Below, piece after piece: positions 8,201 through 15,451 of a stretch of DNA of 34,198 bases; the stretch's first letter is position 1; the number at the start of each line of letters is the position of its first letter. Source of the DNA: Polyangia bacterium (lineage in GTDB: Bacteria > Myxococcota_A > Polyangia > Polyangiales > Polyangiaceae); the NCBI GenBank assembly GCA_030426145.1, contig JAUHZF010000054.1, positions 1 to 34,198 of the forward strand, given 5' to 3'. The position numbers were made by a program, and so were the translations under genes. Under the pieces are notes generated by a model that did not search any database, was not told where the DNA came from, and worked only from the letters and a program-made list of their open reading frames with translations.

Positions 8201-9925
8201 ATGCGGCTCCATCGAATCGGCAACCGGTTGCGTCGGGTTCTGCTCGGCGCGCCCGCGGTATCGGTCTGGCACGACCCCCGGTACCGCTTGCCGCTGCCCG
8301 GACTGTCGGGCCGCATCGGCCTCGAGCCGAGGCGGGCCGACTTCGCGCTGTCGTACCTCGTCGACAGCGGGTTGGTGCGCCCCGACGCGGTACGACGTCC
8401 CCGACGGATCGGGTACGACGCCATCGCGCGGGTGCACACCCCGTCGTGGATCGAAGCGCTACACACCCAGGAGGGCATGGCGACGGTCTTCGGGGTGGCC
8501 GACGACCTGCCGACAGAGGAGATCCTCGTCACGTCGCGCCTCGCGGCTGGCGGCACGCTGGAGGCGGCGCGACTCGCGCTGAGGCGGCAGGCGCCGACCC
8601 TCAACCTGCTCGGGGGATTCCACCACGCCCACCCCGATCGCGGCTTCGGGTTCTGTCCCATCAACGACATCGCGATTGCGGTCGCCGTGCTCCGTGACGA
8701 GGGCTTCACGGGTCAGGTGGTGGTGCTCGACCTCGACGCGCATCCACCCGATGGCACGGCAGCCTGCCTCGCCGACGACGACCGGGTGTACATCGGCTCG
8801 ATCTCCGGCTCGGACTGGGGCGACGTCGACGGCGCCGACGAGACGCTCCTTCCCGAGAACAGCGGTGACGATGTCTACCTCGCCGCGCTCTCGGATCTGC
8901 TGCGCCGTGTACCCGAGCCTGGTCTCTGCTTCGTGATCGCAGGAGGGGACGTCTTGGCCGAGGATCGTCTCGGCGCGCTCGGGCTCACCCTCGATGGTGT
9001 GCGGCGCCGCGACCTCATGGTGGCCGAGGCACTCTATCGCTGCCCTCAGGTGTGGTTGCCCGGGGGCGGATACAGCGATCCCGCGTGGCGCGTGCTCGCG
9101 GGAACCGCACTCGCCCTCGCTGGCGTCCGCACGCCCATTCCCGATGGTTACGACGCCATTCACGCCGCCTATTCGCGCATCGCGCGACGCCTCACCCATG
9201 CCGATCTCTCGGGTGGACCGGACCTGGAGATGGCCGAGGTGCTCGCCGATCTCGGCGTGGGTCATCTGCCCACGCGAAGGCTCTTCGGCTTCTATACCGA
9301 GAGCGGCGTCGAGTACGCGCTCGAGCAATACGGCATCCTCCCGTACCTGAGGCGCATCGGCTACGGTCGGTTCCGGGTCGAGGTGCAGCAAGATGGCGAA
9401 CGCGGCCGCGTGCGGCTGTTCGCTTACGCCGATGGTCGTGAGCATCTGCTGGTCGAGACGGTGCTCGAGATCAAGACCCTCGACGAACAGCGCGTCCTCT
9501 ACGTGCACTGGCACACCCAGCGCGACAGCGCGCGGCTCAAGCGCAATGCACTGCCCGGGCAGGAGCACCCCGGCCTCGGGCTCGCGCAGGAGAGCCGCGA
9601 TCTCTTCGGACAGATGGCGCTCCGGCTCGAGCTCGAGGGCGTCGCGTTCACCCCGTCCTACTTCCACGTCGCCTACCTCGCGCGCGAGCAGTCGTCCTTC
9701 GTCGAGCTCGAGCGCCAGGCGCGCTTCATCGCCATGCTGCGCGACCTCGAAGCGCACTCCATGCTCGACGTGACGCGCGCCGTGGCCGAGGGGCGGGTCG
9801 AGCTCGACGGTGAGCGTTACGCATGGGAGGCCGATCCCATGGTGGGCTGGAAGGACGGCCCGCGTCTCGACACCAAGAAGGTGGAGCAGGCGGCGGCGAA
9901 GTATCGGTTCACGCTGCGCGCGTGA
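8201..9925 (+). CDS. Histone deacetylase-family (acetylpolyamine/acetoin-type) protein with unknown C-terminal domain
   Basis: A 574-residue protein. Residues ~20-320 are a class I/II-like deacetylase domain with a complete active site: the His pair GGFHHAH (H141, H142), zinc ligands in DLDAH (D179, H181) and AGGD (D250), and the catalytic Tyr in GGGYSD (Y291). Bacterial members deacetylate polyamines, acetoin-related or other small amides, or protein lysines; the substrate here is not predictable. Residues ~335-574 have no recognised domain; they contain FGFYTESGVEYALEQYG and a C-terminal part rich in Glu, Arg and aromatic residues. The start ATG has AGAGG almost touching it, which is closer than ideal, but no better in-frame start exists upstream. 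It follows the persulfide dioxygenase by 51 bases on the same strand. Confidence 0.88.
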   Translation: MRLHRIGNRLRRVLLGAPAVSVWHDPRYRLPLPGLSGRIGLEPRRADFALSYLVDSGLVRPDAVRRPRRIGYDAIARVHTPSWIEALHTQEGMATVFGVADDLPTEEILVTSRLAAGGTLEAARLALRRQAPTLNLLGGFHHAHPDRGFGFCPINDIAIAVAVLRDEGFTGQVVVLDLDAHPPDGTAACLADDDRVYIGSISGSDWGDVDGADETLLPENSGDDVYLAALSDLLRRVPEPGLCFVIAGGDVLAEDRLGALGLTLDGVRRRDLMVAEALYRCPQVWLPGGGYSDPAWRVLAGTALALAGVRTPIPDGYDAIHAAYSRIARRLTHADLSGGPDLEMAEVLADLGVGHLPTRRLFGFYTESGVEYALEQYGILPYLRRIGYGRFRVEVQQDGERGRVRLFAYADGREHLLVETVLEIKTLDEQRVLYVHWHTQRDSARLKRNALPGQEHPGLGLAQESRDLFGQMALRLELEGVAFTPSYFHVAYLAREQSSFVELERQARFIAMLRDLEAHSMLDVTRAVAEGRVELDGERYAWEADPMVGWKDGPRLDTKKVEQAAAKYRFTLRA

Positions 9926-9926
9926 G

Positions 9927-10400
9927 TCAGAACTTGCTGCTCACCGACAGGAACGTGAGCTTGTCGGTGGTCTCCCGCAGCCGCGACGAGAGGATGCGGA
10001 CCATGCTCCACAGCACCTCGTAGGCGAGGTCCTTGTGCAGGAAGAGCAAGTCTTCGAAAGCCTCCCGGCTGATGGTGAGGATGCGGCAACGCTCGTGCAC
10101 ACGTGCATCTGCAGAGCGTGGGGTGTCGTCGAGCAGCGCCATCTCCCCGAAGACGGCGCCCGGGTTGAGCACGGCGAGGGCTTCTTCGCCCATGCCGGGC
10201 ACGTTGCGGCTGATGCGCACGCGGCCAGTGAGGATGATGTACAGCTTGTCGCCCACGTCGCCGTGCTCGAAGATCACGGTCCCGGTGGGGTGTGTCTCTT
10301 CGTTGGCCACGCCGGCCACCAACTCGAGGGCAGCCGGTGTCAGCCCTGCAAAGAGGGGGACCTTGCTCAACAGCTCGAGGCGGTCGGAGGTGTCGACCAT
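9927..10400 (-). CDS. Cyclic nucleotide-binding (CRP/CAP-N type) domain protein
   Basis: A 157-residue protein made of one cyclic nucleotide-binding domain (about 12-125) with no DNA-binding helix-turn-helix. The phosphate-binding cassette is clear: FGEMALLDDTPRSADA, with the conserved Glu and Arg. HPTGTVIFEHGDVGDKLYIILTGRV is a typical first beta-roll. The C-terminal helix (~125-150) could be a dimer or partner interface. Such stand-alone domains act as cAMP/cGMP-responsive modules or regulators of partner proteins. ATG at 10400 is chosen over the GTG at 10409 because AGGG lies at good spacing. The end abuts, two bases away, the convergent deacetylase gene. Confidence 0.88.
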   Translation of the reverse strand: MVDTSDRLELLSKVPLFAGLTPAALELVAGVANEETHPTGTVIFEHGDVGDKLYIILTGRVRISRNVPGMGEEALAVLNPGAVFGEMALLDDTPRSADARVHERCRILTISREAFEDLLFLHKDLAYEVLWSMVRILSSRLRETTDKLTFLSVSSKF

Positions 10401-10452
10401 CGGGCGCACCCTAGCACCGCCCGCTCACCGCCCGAAAATGTTGGGATCGGAG

Positions 10453-11382
10453 CTAGCGCGTGAAGCGGATGCGGTAGGCCTGCGTCCTCGTCATCGGCTT
10501 GCCCGCGCGGTCCTTGCCGGGCTTGTAGCGCTTGGCCATGGCGCACGACTTGGCCAGCGAACCGAAGCCGTAGCCGGGGTCGGTCTGCACGCTGACACGC
10601 ACCGCCCGGCCCTGGCTGTTCACGGTGACCGAGATGATGACGATGGCGTTGTTGATCTGCTCGAGGTTCGCCTGAGGAGGGAACCCGCAGTTCCAACCGC
10701 CGATGGCCTGCGGCGGGGCAGATAGGTTGGGACCCGTGTACTTGGGGCGTGGCTTGGCGGGCCCGGTGCCCTTGCCGCCGGGCGTACCGCCCGTCTTGGC
10801 GTTGGGATTGTTCTGGGCCGTCTTGCCCGTGCCCTTGCTCGAGCTGTAGCCGCCCTTGTAGCCGTCGCCATTGGGGTTGGTCACGAGGCCGTCCCCGGTG
10901 AGGTCGACGCCATCCGCGGTGAGCGCGTTGCCGGCCTGGGCCGCCTCGGGGGGAGGCTCGATGTCGGCGTAGGGGTCGTCCGGCGGCGGTGTGTCGTCGG
11001 TCGGCGGAGGGTCGGTGGGATCGGGCGGCTCGATGGGATCGGGCGGCTCGATGGGGTCGGGCGGAACGACCTCGGGCTCCGGCTCCGGGGGAGGAGGCTC
11101 GGGCTCGGGGTCTTTGGGCTCGTCCTTCTTCTTCTCGTCGTCGTCGACCATGTCGACTTCGACCTCGACGAGCATGTAGCTCTTCAGATCGCGGCGCAGC
11201 GCCTCTTCCCACAAGCGGATGTAGTAGGGCGTGAAGTCGCGGCTCGAGACCGGGATGACGTGGGTCAGGAGGGCGATGATCAGGCCGCCGTACAGCCCGT
11301 TGTAGGCCGCCTTACGCCCGATCCGCTGAACGGCCGTCAGCGGATCGGTCTGGGTGCGGGGGGTGTAGGCGGTGCCTTCCAT
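10453..11382 (-). CDS. TonB-like energy transducer (proline-rich periplasmic linker)
   Basis: A 309-residue protein, third gene of an exbB-exbD-tonB-type set. A cytoplasmic N-terminus is followed by one membrane segment (about 28-48), a region with charged and acidic residues, and a long Pro/Glu/Asp linker (about 85-145) with PPDPIE repeats that can span the periplasm. A Gly/Asn/Lys-rich stretch follows, then a C-terminal TonB/AgmX-type domain (about 215-309) with VTVNSQGRAVRVSVQTDPGYG. Two Cys (WNCGF and KSCAMA) could form a disulfide. It presumably links the ExbBD proton channel to outer-membrane receptors. It could instead serve an Agl/Glt- or Tol-like machine, since Myxococcota have several such sets. 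The GTG/ATG region follows ExbD by four bases, so translation is probably coupled. Confidence 0.8.
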   Translation of the reverse strand: MEGTAYTPRTQTDPLTAVQRIGRKAAYNGLYGGLIIALLTHVIPVSSRDFTPYYIRLWEEALRRDLKSYMLVEVEVDMVDDDEKKKDEPKDPEPEPPPPEPEPEVVPPDPIEPPDPIEPPDPTDPPPTDDTPPPDDPYADIEPPPEAAQAGNALTADGVDLTGDGLVTNPNGDGYKGGYSSSKGTGKTAQNNPNAKTGGTPGGKGTGPAKPRPKYTGPNLSAPPQAIGGWNCGFPPQANLEQINNAIVIISVTVNSQGRAVRVSVQTDPGYGFGSLAKSCAMAKRYKPGKDRAGKPMTRTQAYRIRFTR

Positions 11383-11386
11383 CGGC

Positions 11387-11851
11387 TCAGTTCGTGGCCG
11401 CGGGGGCCGGGGCGGGGGACTTCTTCTCGCCGCCTCCCTCTTGGGAGATGGGGGTGACGCCGAAGGCGATCTTGTTGATCCCGGCGGTCTTGAGCATGTC
11501 GAGCATGCGGATGACCTTGCCGTGCGGCACGGCCTTGCCGGCTCGAATGACGGCGCGGATCTTGGGGTTGTCGGCCAGGGCCTTCTTCGCCTTGGCCATG
11601 ATCTGCTTCTCGTCCTGGACGCGATCGTTGTTGATGTAGATCTCGCCGTTTTCGCGCATGTCGATGCTGAAGACGAGCTGCACGGTGTCGCCCGACGCGG
11701 CCTTGGGCAGATCCAAGGGGAGGGCGCTCGAGACGATGATCTTCGCCGTCACCATGAACACGATGAGCAGCACCAACGTGATGTCCACGAGGGGCGTCAC
11801 GTTGATTTGGGAGATCATCCCATCTTCGTCTTCACCTGCTCCGCCGGCCAC
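11387..11851 (-). CDS. exbD: ExbD/TolR family biopolymer transport protein
   Basis: A 154-residue protein with a short cytoplasmic N-terminus, one membrane helix (about 20-43) and a periplasmic domain. The helix begins INVTPLVDITLVLLIVFMVT; its Asp (D23) is the residue that carries protons in ExbD/TolR/MotB. The periplasmic part has the family pattern IYINNDRV ... IRAGKAVPHGKVIRMLDMLKTAGINKIAFGV. A tail rich in Lys, Ala and Pro follows. The start is a GTG three bases past the end of exbB, which implies coupled translation. Whether it serves TonB-dependent uptake or a Tol/Agl-like motor is inferred only from the TonB-like neighbour. Confidence 0.92.
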   Translation of the reverse strand: MAGGAGEDEDGMISQINVTPLVDITLVLLIVFMVTAKIIVSSALPLDLPKAASGDTVQLVFSIDMRENGEIYINNDRVQDEKQIMAKAKKALADNPKIRAVIRAGKAVPHGKVIRMLDMLKTAGINKIAFGVTPISQEGGGEKKSPAPAPAATN

Positions 11852-11854
11852 CGG

Positions 11855-12586
11855 TCAGTCCTCCTTCTTGGACTTCTTGGAGCGGCTGCTGGTGCTTCCG
11901 CTGGTCTGCGCTGCGGCCCATTCCGGGTCGGCCTTCATGTGGCTCAGGAGCACGCGGGTGAGCGCCTCGGTGTTGGCCAACACGCGCTTGGTGGCGCGCA
12001 TGAAGTAGTTGTTTGCGGCCACGGCCGGGATCGCGATGAAGATGCCGACGGCGGTGGCGACGAGCGCCTCCGAGATCGAACTCATCACCTCGGTGGGCGC
12101 GAGGGCCTGCGCGGCGGCTTCAGCGGCGGGCACCGCGGCCTGGTCGCCGAGGGCCTTGAAGGCGCCGATGACGCCGATGACGGTACCGAACAGCCCGATG
12201 AACGGGGCGTTGTTGCCGAGGGTGGCGAGGTACACGAGGCGCTTCTCGAGCTTCATGCGCTGCAGGGCCTTGGCGCCTTCCATCGCTTCCTCGGCCGCCT
12301 TGGGGCCCTTCTCGTAGGTCGCGAGACCCGCCATCACCACCGCCGCCTCGGCGGACGGGGAGGCCTGCATGCGCTTCTTGGCCGCGGCGAGCCCGTCGTC
12401 GAGGGCCTCGCGCAGGTCCTTGGCGAGCACGCTCAGGTCGTCACGCAGAGAATTGAAGAACCAGGCACGCTCGAGGATGACGGCGACCGAGATCACGGAC
12501 AGTCCGAGCATCAAGTACATGACCCAGCCGGCACCGAAGCCGGTCATGATTCGTTCGAGCCAAGTGATGAGTGGGCTTTGCTCCAT
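11855..12586 (-). CDS. exbB: MotA/TolQ/ExbB family proton channel
   Basis: A 243-residue membrane protein with three helices (about 20-40, 120-142 and 165-190). The conserved channel block LGNNAPFIGLFGTVIGVIGAF lies on helix 2, and EVMSSISEALVATAVGIFIAIPAVAANNYF spans helix 3. With ExbD it forms a proton-driven motor in the inner membrane. The start ATG is preceded by AAGGAG at four bases. The C-terminus is a charged Ser/Lys tail. It is the first gene of a three-gene operon, and a Fur-box-like palindrome lies about 220 bases upstream, so iron repression is inferred. Confidence 0.93.
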   Translation of the reverse strand: MEQSPLITWLERIMTGFGAGWVMYLMLGLSVISVAVILERAWFFNSLRDDLSVLAKDLREALDDGLAAAKKRMQASPSAEAAVVMAGLATYEKGPKAAEEAMEGAKALQRMKLEKRLVYLATLGNNAPFIGLFGTVIGVIGAFKALGDQAAVPAAEAAAQALAPTEVMSSISEALVATAVGIFIAIPAVAANNYFMRATKRVLANTEALTRVLLSHMKADPEWAAAQTSGSTSSRSKKSKKED

Positions 12587-12590
12587 CGTT

Positions 12591-12596
12591 CTCCTT
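12591..12596 (-). promoter_or_regulatory. Ribosome binding site of exbB
   Basis: AAGGAG (CTCCTT on the plus strand) four bases before the exbB ATG; it decides that start. Confidence 0.7.
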
Positions 12597-12745
12597 CGCC
12601 TTCGCCCCGCGGGCGGCTGGGTCGGTGGGGGGGCAGCGCTTCGGCGCGAGCTCCTTCACAAGCGAGGGAAGGAGCGCCCTCCTACGGGGTCAACCCAGCA
12701 GAGGCTTGGTTCTTTTCGTGGTGAGGTCTTTTTCTACCGGCTCGA

Positions 12746-12765
12746 TGGTTGCGGTCGAGCAACCA
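12746..12765. other. Hairpin in the exbB upstream region
   Basis: TGGTTGC and GCAACCA form a perfect 7-base stem with a 6-base loop, between the Fur-like box and exbB. It would be in the exbB leader RNA if transcription starts at the box. No T-tract follows on either strand. Role unknown. Confidence 0.4.
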
Positions 12766-12804
12766 CGCGCACCGTGGGGCCGTCAAATGTGACGTATCGT
12801 TATT

Positions 12805-12823
12805 GAAAACGACTTTCGTTTTT
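12805..12823. promoter_or_regulatory. Fur-box-like palindrome upstream of exbB-exbD-tonB
   Basis: The arms AAAACGA (12806-12812) and TCGTTTT (12816-12822) are perfect inverted repeats around a 3-base centre. Aligned to the E. coli 19-base Fur consensus, 11 of 19 positions match, a level often seen for real Fur boxes. It lies in an AT-rich pocket in the 338-base gap (12587-12924) upstream of a TonB/ExbB/ExbD operon, a classic iron-regulated target. No confident -35/-10 pair could be assigned. No gene was found in the gap. The assignment to Fur is inference; another dimeric repressor could bind. Confidence 0.55.
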
Positions 12824-12924
12824 ATCCGTATCAGGGTTGCACCAAGCCATCAACGGCCAGGGGGCCCCCACTTCATGGTGATGGAGGCCGCCGGTGGCCA
12901 GAAGATTCTTTGTGACTCTACATT

Positions 12925-13980
12925 TCACGACTTGGGTCGATGCGGGTCGGTCCAGTGACACACTTCTGAGAGCACCGTGGTGGCGTAGGCGCCCTTCGGA
13001 AGCACGAAGCTCACGGTAAGGGATTCGTCACCATCACCCGATCGGATGCCGAGATCTTCCAGCATGAACCGAAAGGACCGCCGGGTGCCTTCTCCGTAGC
13101 GCTTGAAGTCACCCAGATCTGCGTCGCCGATCGCATCGTGGAGGACCTCGCGCTCCAGCTTCGCGACGTCACCTTCGGGCCACCGCATCTTGGCCCCGAA
13201 CATGGGACCGGTGGCGGACAGCAGGCCCGAGCGAGCGCGGTTCGCCGCATCGTGCACGTCCTCGGGGGCCACCGTGAACATGCCGCCCGTGTCGTGTTTG
13301 CGCACGAGGTCGCCCTCCAGCGCCGTGGCGAGGGTATCTGCGTCTCGACGCATTGAGAGGATTATATTGAATAGTTTAGACTGAAAAGAAGAGAACCAAA
13401 GCCGGCGCTTTCGCTTGTCCTTGGGAGGACGCCGCTCGCCGCGCACCCACGCGGTGGCCTCATCGCCGAGCGTGTCGTCGCGGCCGAAGCGTTGGGGGCC
13501 GAAGGCGTTCGGCACCCCGGTGGTCGCGAGTCTCTCGAGGCCAGCCGTGATGCTGGTCGCGGCGCCTGGGCTCAGCTCACGCAGGGTGAGGGTGAATCGG
13601 TTGCCCTTGAGGTGGCCGGTGCGCAGCTTGTGGCCATGGCGCTCGAGGGCGAGGAGGTCCACGTCCTCGAGGTCGGCCCGCGCACGAAGCGCGTCGAGCT
13701 CGTCCCGCCAAGGGATGGAGATCCACTGGGTGGTGACCGCGTGGCGGTCTTTCATGCCCGCCACCCCGATGTCGTCTTTGGAGACCTCGACCGCCTCGGC
13801 CAGACGCCGAACCAGCTCCAGGGTGGTCAGTCCGCGTTTCCGGAGGTGGACGAAGACGTGGTCGCCGGTGCCTGAGGGGTCGTAGGCCGGCAGCTCGTCG
13901 ACCACGAAGTCTTCGGGGCTGTGGCGGATGGTGGCGGTGGGCCGCTCGTCGGCTTTGGGGTCGGTTCCTTGCTCGGCCAT
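12925..13980 (-). CDS. truD: tRNA pseudouridine(13) synthase
   Basis: Converts uridine 13 of some tRNAs to pseudouridine. The 351-residue protein has the TruD signature GMKDRHAVTTQ with the catalytic Asp (D78), the N-AFGPQRFG motif and SFQSKLFN. TruD-type pseudouridine synthase domains cover the whole protein. Start 13980 is preferred over ATGs at 14025 and 13995 because AAGG lies seven bases upstream. The segment coding for the SFQSKLFN motif is strikingly AT-rich, with codons rare elsewhere in the window (CTA, ATA, AAA, TCT, TTT). The gene is not evidently tied to its neighbours. Confidence 0.94.
   Translation of the reverse strand: MAEQGTDPKADERPTATIRHSPEDFVVDELPAYDPSGTGDHVFVHLRKRGLTTLELVRRLAEAVEVSKDDIGVAGMKDRHAVTTQWISIPWRDELDALRARADLEDVDLLALERHGHKLRTGHLKGNRFTLTLRELSPGAATSITAGLERLATTGVPNAFGPQRFGRDDTLGDEATAWVRGERRPPKDKRKRRLWFSSFQSKLFNIILSMRRDADTLATALEGDLVRKHDTGGMFTVAPEDVHDAANRARSGLLSATGPMFGAKMRWPEGDVAKLEREVLHDAIGDADLGDFKRYGEGTRRSFRFMLEDLGIRSGDGDESLTVSFVLPKGAYATTVLSEVCHWTDPHRPKS
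13350..13402 (-). other. AT-rich, rare-codon patch inside truD with an embedded TATAAT
   Basis: About 50 bases of low GC inside a very GC-rich gene. They code for WFSSFQSKLFNIILSM using TCT, TTT, AAA, CTA, AAT, ATA and TCA. On the coding strand TATAAT occurs (ATTATA at 13361-13366 on plus), a perfect -10 hexamer, but the matching -35 is poor. It may be a local codon feature, a pausing site or a cryptic internal promoter. Confidence 0.5.
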
Positions 13981-14069
13981 GGCTTGGCCTTGCATGCTCG
14001 ACGAGCGTGCTACCAACAAGCACAATCTCGCGCGGGGACGGCCTTCGCCGCTCCGGCATCGGCAGGATC

Positions 14070-15026
14070 ATGGGGTTGCTCGGACGACATGGCCCATGGC
14101 AGCTCGCGCTGCTGGGGGCGTTGGTCTTCGTGCCCGTCGACCAGACGGGTGGTTTTGCGACGCCCGCCTACGCGAAAGAGAAGAAGGACGAGCACCCGCC
14201 TGGTCGTGGCCCGAGCAAAAAGCGCAAGTCGAAGCGCCGCTCACGCAACGAGATCCGCAAGGCCGGCCGCGACGACGCCCCCGCGCCCAAGCCCGGGCCG
14301 AAGAAGGTCGCGCGCACCGCGAAGGGCGACAAGCCGGTGAAGGTGAACATCCCGAAGAAGAAGAAGGGTACCTGCTTCGCGAACATGGCGAAGGTGGACG
14401 GGAAGTTCTGCATCGATCGCTACGAGGCCTACGTGGCCGAGGTCCTGCCGAGCGGAAAGCTGCGGCGGATGTCTCCCTTCGAGCCCGTGGGCAACAAAAC
14501 CAACATCCGCGCCCTCGTGCGCAAGGGGCGCATGCCGCAGGGATACATCAGCCGGGACCAGGCTGAGCTCGCCTGCCACAACAGCGGCAAACGCCTCTGC
14601 ACCGACAGCGAGTGGATTCGCGCCTGCAAGGGAAAGAAGCCCACGGCCTGGCCCTACGGGGAGAAGCATTAGCCGGGCCGGTGCAACGATCGCGGCGTGA
14701 GCCACTTCAACAAGCTCTTCGGTAAGGACGGCAAGGCGGCACCCCAGTCGGCCTACACCTACGAGAACCTCAACGACGAGCGCCGCAACCGCCCCGCAGG
14801 AACATGCGCACCGGCGGGCAAGTTCAAGAAGTGCCGCAACAGCTTCGGCCTCTACGACATGGTCGGCAACCTGCACGAGTGGACCGCAACCCGCACGGGC
14901 ACCTTCCGCGGCGGCTACTACCTCGACGTGCACCAACACGGCGACGGCTGCGACTACAAGACCACCGCTCACTCGCCGAAGTACCACGACTACTCCACCG
15001 GCTTCCGCTGCTGCAGTGATCTCTGA
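14070..15026 (+). pseudogene. Secreted formylglycine-generating-enzyme-fold (SUMF1 family) gene interrupted by an in-frame TAG
   Basis: The reading frame starts at the ATG with AGGA upstream and encodes a signal peptide (about 1-35, cleavage after AYA), a Lys/Arg/Pro-rich linker and a SUMF1-like domain from about residue 100 (CFANMAKVDGKFCIDRYEAY). After WPYGEKH it meets TAG at 14670-14672. Beyond it the same frame continues without shift as PGRCNDRGVSHF, then LYDMVGNLHEWT, FRGGYYLD and GFRCCSDL, ending at TGA 15024-15026. So one substitution splits a 318-residue protein into a 200-residue N-part and a C-part lacking its start. TAG ends other genes here (hutI, the permease, proA), so it is not reassigned. 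A sequencing error, a recent pseudogene or readthrough remain possible. Confidence 0.82.
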
Positions 15027-15038
15027 GGGCGGCTCCCG

Positions 15039-15106
15039 GGGTGGTTGCTTCGGTCTACCTCCGCCCCTGGCGGGGCGAAGGCGGAGGCAGCCCTACGCAA
15101 CCACCC
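15039..15106. other. Nested palindrome just downstream of the interrupted SUMF1 gene
   Basis: GGGTGGTTGC (15039-15048) pairs with GCAACCACCC (15097-15106), a perfect 10-base outer stem. Inside, CCTCCGCC (15058-15065) pairs with GGCGGAGG (15080-15087), and CGCCCC (15062-15067) can pair with GGGGCG (15072-15077). It lies 13 bases past the stop codon. It may end transcription, though no T-tract follows, or be a REP-like element. Confidence 0.65.
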
Positions 15107-15138
15107 ACCCTGTTCGCCGCCTCATCGTGTCTTCCCTC

Positions 15139-15238
15139 GGGGGGCTCTTCGAGCCCCCCGCCCCACTTCGCTTCGCTCGTGGGGCCCCACCCCCGAGGCG
15201 CGCTTCGCGCGGCTGCCGCTGCCTTGGGGGGCGCCTCG
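15139..15238. other. Cluster of three further hairpins
   Basis: GGGGGGCTC/GAGCCCCCC (15139-15147 and 15151-15159, loop TTC), GCCCCAC/GTGGGGC (15160-15166 and 15179-15185) and CGAGGCGC/GCGCCTCG (15194-15201 and 15231-15238). No coding sequence is evident in 15027-15451; this stretch holds the palindromes and then the hexamer repeat. The dense pairing suggests structured RNA or a REP-type element. Confidence 0.6.
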
Positions 15239-15280
15239 TGGCCTTTCGGGATGGAAGCCGGTTTGGGTTCGGGGTTCGAG

Positions 15281-15376
15281 GTGCGAGAGCGAGGTCGAGT
15301 GCGAGATCGTGAGCGAGGTCGAGTTCGAGAGCGAGAGCGAGAGCGAGAACGAGGACGAGAGCGAGGTCGTGACCGT
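15281..15376. repeat. Hexanucleotide tandem repeat tract (GNNCGA, complement of TCGNNC)
   Basis: About fifteen hexamers in phase (GAGCGA, GGTCGA, GTGCGA, GTTCGA, GAACGA and similar). It is the reverse complement of the family at 2-121. Relative to the gene just upstream (the SUMF1 frame, plus strand) the sense strand reads GNNCGA. The same sense orientation holds downstream of the genes at 127 and 2354. It ends about 75 bases before the 5'-nucleotidase start. Confidence 0.85.
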
Positions 15377-15451
15377 TTGGGGGGGCTGATCGGTGCTCGT
15401 GGGGGTTAGGAATGCGGCGTCGTGGGGCTGGGTGGGCTACCTTTGTAGGGA

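Noticed and set aside
8459..9757. Long minus-strand open frame opposite the deacetylase-family gene
   Set aside because: Antisense shadow; the plus strand has complete active-site motifs.
12587..12924. Small protein genes on the plus strand in the exbB-truD gap
   Set aside because: Short open frames here lack ribosome sites and family features; the region is better read as regulatory.
14670..14672. TAG recoded as an amino acid (for example pyrrolysine)
   Set aside because: TAG ends hutI, the ABC permease and proA in the same window, and no readthrough signal or pyl gene is visible.
15139..15159. Rho-independent terminator for the SUMF1 gene
   Set aside because: The stem is strong, but the required T-tract is missing; kept only as a hairpin.
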